A stretch of DNA of 12,856 nucleotides from positions 1 through 12,856 of the forward strand of contig DAOQAU010000047.1 in the NCBI GenBank assembly GCA_035354275.1. The letters run 5' to 3'. The notes beneath the pieces are model-generated. The model saw only the letters and a program-made list of their open reading frames with translations, was not told the DNA's origin and ran no database searches. Shown here piece by piece: positions 1-6,608 of the stretch. Within the stretch, counting starts at the first letter, position 1. The number at the start of each line of letters is the position of its first letter. This DNA is from DAOQAU01 sp035354275. Lineage in GTDB: Bacteria > Cyanobacteriota > Vampirovibrionia > Gastranaerophilales > Gastranaerophilaceae. Both the position numbers and the translations under genes were made by a program.

Positions 1-86
1 GATGGAGCAACAAAACAATCTGTAATTGTTATTTCTTTCGTGTCAATTACTTCATATTCTATTCCATTTATGTTCTTTATTGACAT
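1..86 (-). CDS. N-terminal fragment of an unidentified gene next to the methyltransferase
   Basis: On the minus strand an ATG at 86-84 opens a reading frame that stays open to the window edge (28 full codons, beginning MSIKNINGIEYEV). It starts 4 nt after the methyltransferase stop codon, and a GGAAG in the end of that gene can serve as its ribosome binding site, so the two are very likely co-transcribed. I do not recognise the product from this short piece. A gene translated directly behind a solitary C5-methyltransferase is often the cognate restriction endonuclease, but that is inference from position only. It could also be an unrelated small protein. The 3' end lies outside the window. 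Confidence 0.6.
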   Translation of the reverse strand, partial: MSIKNINGIEYEVIDTKEITITDCFVAP

Positions 87-90
87 ATTT

Positions 91-1323
91 TCATCTTCCA
101 AATTTGGTAATATCCATTTGTTTTAAAATTGCAATCAAAACATCAGAAACTATACTATTCCCAGCCTGACGATACATTTGTGTATCGCTTATTACAATTT
201 TAAAATCATCTCTAAAACCCATTAATCTTAAACATTCTCGTGGAGTTAATTTCCTTATTCGACCTTTATTATGTGTAACATAATTGTCAACTCCTGCTCT
301 ATGCATTTTGTGCATTGTTTGGAGCAATGGTCTTGCTATTTCTAAGTCAGTTTTATCACTTGTTTTAAAGTTTTTCGTTCCGCCAGCTAAAACATAATTT
401 CTAATTTTATCTGATAAATAATATTTTTCTTCTACTTTATTTACATCAAAAATAAATTCATCAAAATCATTGTGATAAACATTTTCAAATACAAAGTCAC
501 CATGCCAATTAAATTGTTGGTTAGCTTTTTGGCATAAGGCTATTGTTCCATTTATTTGAGTGTATCTTTTTGCTCTATTTTTTGAACTTGTAACAAATTT
601 CACACCCTTTTCTTTTAAATAATATTTTGTTTCTGTATAATCTTCAAGAAAATCTTGCATAGTATATTCCAAAGGAATGGGCTTGGGAAATTCAAAATTA
701 ATTGAAGTATCTTTAAATCCTACAACAATTATACGTTCACGATGCTGGGGAATCCCATAATCTTTACTATTTAAAATTTGAAAATTTATTTTATACCCTA
801 ATGCTTGAAAAACTTCTTGAACCACTTGCCAAGTTTTACCGCCATCATGATTAATTAAACCCTTAACATTTTCATAGATAAATACTTTTGGTTCGACCTC
901 TTGGACTATTCTAGCAAAATCATAAAATAAAGTCCCTCTGACATCCTCTAAACCTTTTCTTTTACCAACCATAGAAAAAGCTTGACATGGGCTGCCGCCA
1001 ACAAGTAAATCAACTAATCCTTTATACTTTGTTGCAGAAAATTTTGTTATGTCATCATGCCAATCTTCTTCATTAATATTATAATTTGCAAAATAACTTG
1101 TTTTTACATGAGGATCAATATCACCGGCAAATATTATTGAATGTTTTATATTTAATCTTTTCATCGCCTGTTCAATAGAGCCAATACCACTAAATAATGT
1201 TGCTAATTTTATTTCTTTTTCAGGATAAGAAAATATTTTATCCCTCCAATCATGAATGTGAAAAGGGAATATTTTGGCACTATTTTTTTGTCTTTTTTCT
1301 TTAAGTACAACATTTTTCGACAT
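91..1323 (-). CDS. DNA (cytosine-5-)-methyltransferase
   Basis: Transfers a methyl group from S-adenosylmethionine to C5 of cytosine within a specific DNA site. The 410-residue protein carries the conserved C5-MTase motifs in canonical order: motif I LFSGIGS (43-49) for SAM binding, GDID (67-70), motif IV GGSPCQAFS (109-117) with catalytic Cys113, motif VI ENVKGL (151-156), motif VIII QHRERIIVVGF (193-203), a target-recognition region at about 205-355, motif IX RKLTPRECLRLMGF (357-370) and motif X QAGNSIVSDVL (386-396). Length is usual for the family and nothing is missing, so it should be active. The start is supported by AGAGGA just upstream. The recognition sequence cannot be read from the protein by eye. 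The partial gene 4 nt downstream may be its restriction partner; alternatively this is an orphan methylase. It looks somewhat more AT-rich than the neighbouring metabolic genes, which fits an acquired module. Confidence 0.95.
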   Translation of the reverse strand: MSKNVVLKEKRQKNSAKIFPFHIHDWRDKIFSYPEKEIKLATLFSGIGSIEQAMKRLNIKHSIIFAGDIDPHVKTSYFANYNINEEDWHDDITKFSATKYKGLVDLLVGGSPCQAFSMVGKRKGLEDVRGTLFYDFARIVQEVEPKVFIYENVKGLINHDGGKTWQVVQEVFQALGYKINFQILNSKDYGIPQHRERIIVVGFKDTSINFEFPKPIPLEYTMQDFLEDYTETKYYLKEKGVKFVTSSKNRAKRYTQINGTIALCQKANQQFNWHGDFVFENVYHNDFDEFIFDVNKVEEKYYLSDKIRNYVLAGGTKNFKTSDKTDLEIARPLLQTMHKMHRAGVDNYVTHNKGRIRKLTPRECLRLMGFRDDFKIVISDTQMYRQAGNSIVSDVLIAILKQMDITKFGR

Positions 1324-1440
1324 ATATAAATCCTCTATACCAATGTTACCACATAATTACAAACATAAATAAATATTTGCCCATATCATTGAAATAACAA
1401 CAAATTCAATAATTGTTAATTTTCATTTCATCTTTAAAAA

Positions 1441-2739
1441 TTAAATGCTCTTATATTTTAGTTTATCCTTTTCAAGTCTTTCTTTAAGAGCACCCTTAGG
1501 CTCGTAGTAAGGTGAAACCGTCATTATTTTTGCCGCTACATCGGGATAATGATAAATGAATTTCAATTCACTGTCGGTCAAAGGTTTTTGAGTGTGGACG
1601 TTTGCATAACGAGCCAATTCAAGAACATTTCTTGCCTCGTGCTCATCTTTAAATTCAATTTCAAGCCCTTCATAAACGTTTCTGAACCCTTTGATGCCAC
1701 CGTATTCTCCGACGGTAATCATTCTCCCGGTTTCGATTATTTCAGGCTCACCCCTGCCTAATTCCTCGTAATCGTAAAGTTCATAATTTCTTCTGTCTTT
1801 AAGAGCCCCGTCTGCGTGAATTCCTGATTCATGAGCAAAAGCATTGTCTCCCACTGCGGGCTGGTTCATAGGAATAGGAACACCAAAAGCATATGAAGTA
1901 TATTTTGCAAGCTTCCAAGCTTTGCTCAAATCGATTTTAGGGTCAATTTCATATTTTCCGCCAAATCCCGCAGACTTAAGCACTGCCAAAAGACAAGAGA
2001 TTAAATCCGCATTTCCGGCACGTTCTCCCATACCGTTTATAGCAGTATTAATGTAAGCATTCATACCGGCGTCAACCGCCGCTTTCGCACCCATTACAGA
2101 GCAAGCAACCGCCATTCCCAAATCATTATGATAATGTGTTTCTACATCGATTTGTGCTTCAGATGCAATCCTGTAAATCCTATCATAAGCCGTTTTAGGA
2201 TCTTCATAGCCCAAAGTATCACAATATCTGAATCGGTGCGCACCACAGGATTTTGCTTCTTTTGCATACTTAATTAAAAATTCCAAATCGCTTCTTGAAG
2301 CATCTTCTGCGTTGACTCCGATTAATTTTACACCTTTAGAAACAGCACATTCTACAGCTTCACAAGTCATTTTCAAAATATCATCAAGAGTTTTCTTTCC
2401 TTGATATTTGCCTTGTGTCATCTGCATTGAAGTTGACTGAGATAAATTCAAATTTTTCAATTTCGGAACATTTTTTAAAGACAGCTCAACATCTTCTGCA
2501 ATCGCCCTCATCCAACCGGATAAAGTTATGTTTTTAAAAGCACCTCTTTCAACAAGTTCCAAATTTCCGTTCAGATAATTAATTTCGTGCTTGGTGGTCG
2601 GAAAACCGAATTCTGATTGAGTTATTCCCATATCATCGAGCATAAGATTAATTATGGTTTTTTCAAGCTTTGCCAAGCCCAATCTTGAAGTTTGCACCCC
2701 GTCTCTGTTTGTTACATCTATAAAATAAATTTTTCCCAT
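1441..2739 (-). CDS. DRE-TIM acyltransferase, homocitrate synthase/LeuA superfamily; candidate Re-citrate synthase
   Basis: A 432-residue enzyme of the superfamily that condenses acetyl-CoA with a 2-oxo acid (isopropylmalate, citramalate, homocitrate and Re-citrate synthases). The N-terminal strand carries the catalytic arginine-aspartate pair as TNRDGVQ (10-16) instead of the usual TLRDGEQ. Metal-binding histidines are in THYHND (201-206), followed by the family signature NGMGERAGNA (235-244) and the HESGIHADG motif (303-311). There is room for only a short C-terminal extension, and no LeuA-type regulatory domain is evident. The NRDGVQTSRLGL start and SEFGFPTTKHE (42-52) resemble, from memory, the (R)-citrate synthase of Clostridium kluyveri and delta-proteobacterial anaerobes more than NifV or LeuA. 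Citrate formation from oxaloacetate is therefore my preferred role, with homocitrate synthase as the alternative. The gene is single and divergent from the racemase gene. GGGG lies 8-11 nt before the ATG. Confidence 0.85.
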   Translation of the reverse strand: MGKIYFIDVTNRDGVQTSRLGLAKLEKTIINLMLDDMGITQSEFGFPTTKHEINYLNGNLELVERGAFKNITLSGWMRAIAEDVELSLKNVPKLKNLNLSQSTSMQMTQGKYQGKKTLDDILKMTCEAVECAVSKGVKLIGVNAEDASRSDLEFLIKYAKEAKSCGAHRFRYCDTLGYEDPKTAYDRIYRIASEAQIDVETHYHNDLGMAVACSVMGAKAAVDAGMNAYINTAINGMGERAGNADLISCLLAVLKSAGFGGKYEIDPKIDLSKAWKLAKYTSYAFGVPIPMNQPAVGDNAFAHESGIHADGALKDRRNYELYDYEELGRGEPEIIETGRMITVGEYGGIKGFRNVYEGLEIEFKDEHEARNVLELARYANVHTQKPLTDSELKFIYHYPDVAAKIMTVSPYYEPKGALKERLEKDKLKYKSI

Positions 2740-2769
2740 TATCCAACCCCTTTATTGCCTTATTACAAT

Positions 2770-2775
2770 ATTATA
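2770..2775 (-). promoter_or_regulatory. Probable -10 element for the citrate/homocitrate synthase gene
   Basis: Read on the minus strand this is a perfect TATAAT. A weak -35 (TTTATA) lies 17 nt upstream. The expected start site near 2763 would give a leader of about 24 nt that includes the GGGG before the start codon at 2739. Confidence 0.5.
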
Positions 2776-2784
2776 CACAAAAAT

Positions 2785-2814
2785 TTGAATTATATAAAAA
2801 ATGTGTTTTAATGT
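2785..2814 (+). promoter_or_regulatory. Possible promoter for the racemase gene
   Basis: TTGAAT (2785-2790) and TAATGT (2809-2814) are separated by 18 nt. The predicted transcription start, near 2821, lies after the upstream in-frame ATG at 2801, in keeping with translation from 2843. Both hexamers are imperfect, so this is a suggestion only. Confidence 0.3.
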
Positions 2815-2829
2815 TGTAGTCAAATTTTT

Positions 2830-2836
2830 GGGAGGT
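2830..2836 (+). promoter_or_regulatory. Strong Shine-Dalgarno that decides the racemase start
   Basis: GGGAGGT lies 6 nt before the ATG at 2843. No comparable site precedes the in-frame ATG at 2801, so the shorter 235-residue protein is the likely product. Confidence 0.85.
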
Positions 2837-2842
2837 AAAGAG

Positions 2843-3550
2843 ATGAAAAAAATAGGACTTTTAGGAGGATTAAGCCCCGAATCCACAGTTGAGTATTACA
2901 AAATTATAAACTCTGAAGTCAGAAAGGTTTTAGGAGGATGTTCTTCGGCTGAGCTTATAATTGAAAGTTTTAATTTCAGGGAAATCGAAAAAATGCAATT
3001 TCTGGGTAAATGGGACGAATTGGGCGAAAAACTTACCCATGCGGCTAAAAACCTTGAAAAATGCGGAGCTGACTACATTGTTATTTGCACAAATCTTATG
3101 CACAAAGTTGCACCTTATGTTAAAAATAGAATTTCTGTGCCGTTAATCCACATGGTTGACAGTGTTGCCCAAGACATTCAAAGACAAAATATGAATAAAG
3201 TCGGACTTTTGGGAACAATTTTTACAATGGAAGAAGATTTTTATTCCAAAAAACTTCTTGAAGATTATTCGATAGAAACAATTATTCCAGATAGCAAAGA
3301 CAGACAAGAAATAAGCAGAATAATTTATGAAGAGCTTTGCTGCGGAATTATTGATGAAAATTCACGGAAATTTTATCTTAATGTAATAGACAAAATGAAA
3401 CAAAACGGCGCACAAGGTGTAATCTTAGGGTGTACCGAAATCCCTCTGATGATACAAAAAGCAAGTATTCCGATATTTAATACAACGCGCATCCATGCAA
3501 AAAGCGTTGTTGAAAAAATTCTGGAAAAAGAACCTTTACTATTGGCTTAA
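2843..3550 (+). CDS. Aspartate/glutamate racemase family protein
   Basis: A cofactor-independent amino-acid racemase of the Asp/Glu/hydantoin racemase superfamily, which interconverts L- and D-amino acids with two cysteines acting as acid and base. Counting from the ATG at 2843, the protein has 235 residues, the usual family length. It begins KKIGLLGGLSPESTVEYY (2-19), typical of the RacX/YgeA/aspartate racemase branch. The first catalytic cysteine is Cys82 in ICTNLMH (81-87); the second is Cys197 in ILGCTEIPLMI (194-204). Both are present, so activity is expected. The usual TNTMH is TNLMH here. Substrate cannot be fixed by eye: D-aspartate or a broad-specificity amino-acid racemase is most likely, and it is not the MurI-type glutamate racemase. 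It is cytoplasmic, transcribed alone, and followed by a GC-rich hairpin. Confidence 0.9.
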   Translation: MKKIGLLGGLSPESTVEYYKIINSEVRKVLGGCSSAELIIESFNFREIEKMQFLGKWDELGEKLTHAAKNLEKCGADYIVICTNLMHKVAPYVKNRISVPLIHMVDSVAQDIQRQNMNKVGLLGTIFTMEEDFYSKKLLEDYSIETIIPDSKDRQEISRIIYEELCCGIIDENSRKFYLNVIDKMKQNGAQGVILGCTEIPLMIQKASIPIFNTTRIHAKSVVEKILEKEPLLLA

Positions 3551-3563
3551 ATTTAAAACAACT

Positions 3564-3594
3564 GCGGCGGGGAAATTTTCAATTTTCCCGCCGC
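3564..3594 (+). terminator. GC-rich hairpin after the racemase gene, probable terminator
   Basis: A 14-bp stem (arms 3564-3577 and 3581-3594, one G-T wobble) closes a TTC loop, with GCGGCGGG at its base. It begins 13 nt after the stop codon. On the plus strand it lacks a clear T-run (CTCGTAATAT follows), so termination may be inefficient or depend on other factors. Confidence 0.6.
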
Positions 3595-3603
3595 CTCGTA
3601 ATA

Positions 3604-3729
3604 TAAGACGGCTAGTGTCGAATGGCTAAACGACACTCCACGTGCCGATTTAGCCATTCTCACCTTTGTAAGATCGACCACTGCACAAGCGAGAAAAAAC
3701 AAATTTTCTACACTTGTGCAGCGGTCTTA
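3604..3729. other. Nested inverted repeats, candidate structured RNA or DNA element
   Basis: This gene-free stretch is dense in inverted repeats. TAAGAC (3604-3609) can pair with GTCTTA (3724-3729) and enclose the rest. Inside are AGTGTCG/CGACACT (3614-3620 with 3631-3637), a perfect 11-bp GAATGGCTAAA/TTTAGCCATTC (3620-3630 with 3649-3659), and CTGCACAAG/CTTGTGCAG (3681-3689 with 3713-3721) capped by AGAAAA/TTTTCT (3692-3697 with 3704-3709). The first two pairings share bases and exclude each other, as in switch-like RNAs. No ORF, tRNA or known riboswitch core was recognised. It lies between the racemase hairpin and the PilZ promoter, and may be transcribed by read-through from the racemase gene or may act as DNA. 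Confidence 0.45.
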
Positions 3730-3742
3730 ACATCTTAACAAC

Positions 3743-3771
3743 TTGCAACTTTTACCATAATTATCTAAAAT
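3743..3771 (+). promoter_or_regulatory. Sigma-70-type promoter for the PilZ-TPR operon
   Basis: TTGCAA (3743-3748) and TAAAAT (3766-3771) are 17 nt apart. The expected transcription start, 7 nt after the -10, is at or next to the ATG at 3779. An inverted repeat TTATCT/AGATAA (3761-3766 with 3772-3777) straddles the -10 and could be an operator. Confidence 0.6.
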
Positions 3772-3778
3772 AGATAAC

Positions 3779-4396
3779 ATGGGTGAAGTAAGAAGAAATC
3801 AGAAAATTCAAATTTCGTTCAAAACAAATGACGGAACGGAAAAAATTTTTGAATGCAAAATTAAGGAATTATATTCCGACAGGCTGATGCTTGATTATCC
3901 CAAAGATATTGTTTTTTACGCTGAATATCTGTCAGAAGGAGAAGAAATATATGTTAAAATTTTCACACCCGCAGGGATTCGTGCATACAATGCGCTTATT
4001 TTAGATTCTCCTTTATCCGAAAATTTTATCATAGAATACGTTGACAGTAATATTCAAATTCAAAGAAGGGCTTATGCAAGAGCCCCTCTTAAAACAAAAA
4101 TTATTATAGAAAGGTTTGACGAACCTAACATTGTAACACATACTGTCGATATCGGCGGCGGCGGAATAAGATTTTATTTTGACGGACATTTTAACAGGAA
4201 TGAATTAGTAAATTGTAGGCTATATTTGCCTTTGCAGATGACATCAGTAAAAGCGCAAGGACATATAATTGAAAAGCCCCATTTACAAACGGGCGAACAT
4301 GTGATTTTATTTAATAAGATAAACGAATTTGACAGAGATAAAATAATTAAAAAATGCTTTGAAATAGAAGCGATGAAATACAGAGAATACCAGTAA
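3779..4396 (+). CDS. PilZ-domain protein, putative c-di-GMP effector
   Basis: A 205-residue cytoplasmic protein with an N-terminal YcgR-like beta domain (about 1-90) and a C-terminal PilZ domain (about 95-195). The PilZ signature RxxxR is present as RAYAR (97-101). The second motif, normally [D/N]xSxxG, reads DIGGGG (124-129), so the serine is glycine. c-di-GMP binding is plausible but not certain because of this change. The family couples c-di-GMP levels to flagellar, pilus or polysaccharide functions; the pilT gene nearby suggests surface motility. No Shine-Dalgarno precedes the ATG, and the promoter places the RNA start on it, so the message is probably leaderless. The TPR gene follows after 12 nt, probably in the same operon. 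Confidence 0.85.
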   Translation: MGEVRRNQKIQISFKTNDGTEKIFECKIKELYSDRLMLDYPKDIVFYAEYLSEGEEIYVKIFTPAGIRAYNALILDSPLSENFIIEYVDSNIQIQRRAYARAPLKTKIIIERFDEPNIVTHTVDIGGGGIRFYFDGHFNRNELVNCRLYLPLQMTSVKAQGHIIEKPHLQTGEHVILFNKINEFDRDKIIKKCFEIEAMKYREYQ

Positions 4397-4408
4397 AAAG
4401 CGAAGACT

Positions 4409-6007
4409 ATGAAACAAAAAATACAAAAAGAAAAAAATATCAGAAAAACAGATTTTAAAACAGACAATGTTCAAAAGGCGATAGAACAATGCCAAATTGC
4501 ATTACAAAAAGATCCTACTAACGCGGATTTACACGTAAGGCTCGGCGATTTATATTTGGCGTGGCACTTGGATATATATAACTCATACCAATACATAGAT
4601 GAAGCTATAACCGAATATCAAAGAGCTTTAGAAACATATATTGATTCGGCAGAAATTTATTTTAAAATAGGACAGGCCTTTTTCTATAAAGGGGATTTGG
4701 ACAAAGCAATCAATTACCTGAATATGTCTTTAAAAAAAGATGCAAAAATGGCAAAAACTTACTACTTTCTTGCAGAAACTTACACAAAAAAAGCACGTTT
4801 TGCCGATGCAATTTATAATGCAAAAAAATCAATAAAGTTAAAACCGTTTAGCAATTCCTGCTCTCACTTCTTACTTCATAACCTTTATAAACTTTCTTCT
4901 TTCAAAAGTTTTAAAAAAAGATTAATGTCAAAATTCGAATTTTTGCTTTCATTGTTGACGCTTCCTTTTGATAAAGCGGCAATTAAAAATGTTATACAAA
5001 ATTTAAGTTATCTGCGATTTATCCCTATTTTAATGAAAGGTTATTACCAAATTCAAACAAAAGGATTTACTCAAGCTGTTGATATTTATATCGAAGCCAT
5101 TGAAAAAGCACCGGGCTTTGTGCCTTTATATTGTCTTTTAGGTGATATTTACAGAGCCATAGGCGACTTTGAAGACGCCATAACCGAATACAAAATGGCA
5201 ATTTGGCTCGACAGTTTAAATATTCCCGCATATATTCATCTTTGTCAGGCTTATGAAGAGCAGGGGGACTATGACAATGCAATAGAGACTTATAAAAAAT
5301 TGATTGAAATCATGCCTCACCGCCCCGAATTTCACTCAAACCTTGCAAATATTTATTTCTTAAAAGGTGAAGTCGATTTGGCAGTTTCACATTATCAGGC
5401 GGCTATAATTTTAAATCCCGGCAAGCAATGGACAAGTGTCATAGCACAAACTTTAGGTTTTGTGCATCAGGAAACAAAAGAGGACATGGATGCTGCAATA
5501 AGTGCTTATCAAAGTGCTTATCTTCTGACACCCGATGATATTGACATTTACGTTAATTTAGGAAGTGCTTTTTATGACAAAGAAGATTACGACAATGCAC
5601 TTACAACTTACAGAGCAGCTTTGGAATTGGACCCGGTAAATGCCAAAATCCACTGTAATTTGGGATTTCTACACTGGGGCAAAGGCGACACCGATGAAGC
5701 CATAAAAGAATACGAACTTGCAATAAAATACGACCCCACCTATGATGTTGCATACAATAATTTGGGAGTAATTTACCTTGACGATTTAGGAAGAGTTCAA
5801 CAAGCAATAGAATTATTTACAAAATCTATTGAATATAATCCCAACTACGCACTTGCACATTTTAATCTTGCAAGGGCAATCACAATCAAAGGTGATAAGA
5901 TTGAAGCAGCAAAGCTTTATCAAATAGCCCAAGACATAAACAAAATTACCAACGAAATAGATCCGCAAGAAATAATAAATAAAATTAACGGATTATTTCA
6001 GTCTTAA
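4409..6007 (+). CDS. Tetratricopeptide repeat protein
   Basis: A 532-residue protein built mostly of tetratricopeptide repeats, helical hairpins that bind other proteins. Repeats fill about residues 20-145 and 205-510; clear units include GDFEDAITEYKMAIWLDS (252-269), EDYDNALTTYRAALELDP (392-409) and GDTDEAIKEYELAIKYDP (426-443). A non-repeat insert at about 146-205 is basic and then hydrophobic (FEFLLSLLTLPF, 176-187) and may be a docking or membrane-touching segment. No signal peptide is seen, so a cytoplasmic location is likely. It has no catalytic domain. It follows the PilZ gene by 12 nt with only a weak ribosome binding site, so translational coupling is likely. A scaffold role in pilus or envelope regulation is inferred from context; TPR proteins cannot be assigned a function by sequence alone. 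Confidence 0.9.
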   Translation: MKQKIQKEKNIRKTDFKTDNVQKAIEQCQIALQKDPTNADLHVRLGDLYLAWHLDIYNSYQYIDEAITEYQRALETYIDSAEIYFKIGQAFFYKGDLDKAINYLNMSLKKDAKMAKTYYFLAETYTKKARFADAIYNAKKSIKLKPFSNSCSHFLLHNLYKLSSFKSFKKRLMSKFEFLLSLLTLPFDKAAIKNVIQNLSYLRFIPILMKGYYQIQTKGFTQAVDIYIEAIEKAPGFVPLYCLLGDIYRAIGDFEDAITEYKMAIWLDSLNIPAYIHLCQAYEEQGDYDNAIETYKKLIEIMPHRPEFHSNLANIYFLKGEVDLAVSHYQAAIILNPGKQWTSVIAQTLGFVHQETKEDMDAAISAYQSAYLLTPDDIDIYVNLGSAFYDKEDYDNALTTYRAALELDPVNAKIHCNLGFLHWGKGDTDEAIKEYELAIKYDPTYDVAYNNLGVIYLDDLGRVQQAIELFTKSIEYNPNYALAHFNLARAITIKGDKIEAAKLYQIAQDINKITNEIDPQEIINKINGLFQS

Positions 6008-6008
6008 A

Positions 6009-6233
6009 TTATTGATAGAATTGAGCCAAATTAGCCAAGCGCAATTCTTTAAGCGAAATTTCTTCAAGTTGCTCTTCAATCAATTTAAGCTCTGCGCTTA
6101 ACGCATCTATATCTTTATGCTCGGCTTTAACAATCGGTGCAGCTTTTGCCGGTTTAACTTCAAATTCCACCCAACCTGCAAAAAACGGAGCATTTTCAAA
6201 TCTTTTTTCAAAATCATCATACATATTTGGCAT
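6009..6233 (-). CDS. Small uncharacterised protein with C-terminal coiled coil
   Basis: A 74-residue, unrecognised protein. Its N-terminal part (MPNMYDDFEKRF, then FFAGWVEFEVKP at 17-28) looks compact, with an Ala/Pro/Lys linker (about 28-38). The C-terminal half is a charged helix with heptad-like leucines and isoleucines (about 42-70), suggesting a coiled coil and oligomerisation. AGGAGA overlapping the stop codon of the upstream small gene gives a strong ribosome binding site at good spacing, which supports it as a real gene and as the second member of a two-gene operon. Its stop codon is separated from the TPR stop codon by one base, tail to tail, with no room for a terminator. No transmembrane segment or known motif is seen. 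Confidence 0.75.
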   Translation of the reverse strand: MPNMYDDFEKRFENAPFFAGWVEFEVKPAKAAPIVKAEHKDIDALSAELKLIEEQLEEISLKELRLANLAQFYQ

Positions 6234-6242
6234 AACTTTCTC

Positions 6243-6437
6243 CTACTTTGCAAATACAGCCTGAAGCATATCTACGACATCAAAATTGCCGAATTTAAAA
6301 GTATATTTTTGATGTGCATACTCTTGAGGAATTTCTTTTTGTGCACAGCATTCAAAATAATCCGGCGAATTAAAATTAAAACTTGTCATCTCTGAATAGT
6401 CAATCATCGCTTCATCAATGTTAAAAAATTTATCCAT
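6243..6437 (-). CDS. Small acidic uncharacterised protein
   Basis: A 64-residue protein that I do not recognise. It is rich in aromatic and acidic residues (MDKFFNIDEAMIDYSEM at the start, FGNFDVVDMLQAVF near the end) and has a CC pair at about 30-31. It has no membrane segment, signal peptide or zinc-finger spacing. Upstream AAGGG about 9 nt before the ATG is an acceptable ribosome binding site, and a TATAAAAT box lies further upstream. The second small gene follows after 9 nt with a strong Shine-Dalgarno, so the pair is read as an operon. It is divergent from pilT and may be lineage-specific. Function is unknown; a partner or regulator of the neighbouring pilus or TPR genes is only a positional guess. 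Confidence 0.7.
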   Translation of the reverse strand: MDKFFNIDEAMIDYSEMTSFNFNSPDYFECCAQKEIPQEYAHQKYTFKFGNFDVVDMLQAVFAK

Positions 6438-6456
6438 TTTTTATACCCTTTCCACA

Positions 6457-6484
6457 GATTAAAGTGATTTTATACCACTTAATC
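6457..6484 (-). promoter_or_regulatory. Promoter and imperfect palindrome before the small-gene pair
   Basis: On the minus strand TATAAAAT (6474-6467) is a likely -10 for the 64-residue gene. It lies in the spacer of an inverted repeat, GATTAAAGTG (6457-6466) with CACTTAATC (6476-6484), paired with one bulged A. A repressor site is possible. No good -35 is seen. Confidence 0.4.
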
Positions 6485-6608
6485 GTTGAGGCTTATCCCT
6501 CACACATATCCTAACAATTTATTTGTCGGCTATTTAAAAATTTTCTTTATATTTAGGAATAAAATTTTAACCTTTTGTTACAATCAAAAAAATTTATGCA
6601 AAATATAC

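Noticed and set aside
1334..1339. TATAGA as the -10 of the methyltransferase, with TTGTAA 17 nt upstream
   Set aside because: The predicted start site would fall after the AGAGGA ribosome binding site and leave only a few nucleotides of leader, so the two readings conflict; not listed as a feature.
1324..1440. Terminator between the synthase and methyltransferase genes
   Set aside because: Only short AT-only inverted repeats are present; none has a GC-containing stem followed by a T-run.
1549..2056. Two 70-residue open frames on the plus strand inside the citrate/homocitrate synthase gene
   Set aside because: They lie opposite a well-conserved enzyme, have no family resemblance, and are explained as shadows of its codon usage.
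2801..2842. Longer racemase N-terminus from the ATG at 2801
   Set aside because: It adds 14 residues not typical of the family and has no ribosome binding site, whereas the ATG at 2843 has a strong one and begins with the conserved KKIGLLGG.
3604..3729. tRNA gene, CRISPR repeat or integron attC site in the inverted-repeat region
   Set aside because: No TTCRA arm or acceptor-length stem, no regularly spaced direct repeats, and no attC core sites with an integrase nearby.
4174..4495. Two minus-strand frames of 97 and 62 residues across the PilZ-TPR junction
   Set aside because: Phe/Leu/Ile-rich low-complexity shadows of lysine-rich coding DNA, with no ribosome binding support.
6117..6395. 92-residue plus-strand frame opposite the two small genes
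   Set aside because: It is rich in Phe, Ile, Cys and Lys as expected for antisense AT-rich DNA, and the minus-strand pair has better ribosome binding sites and composition.
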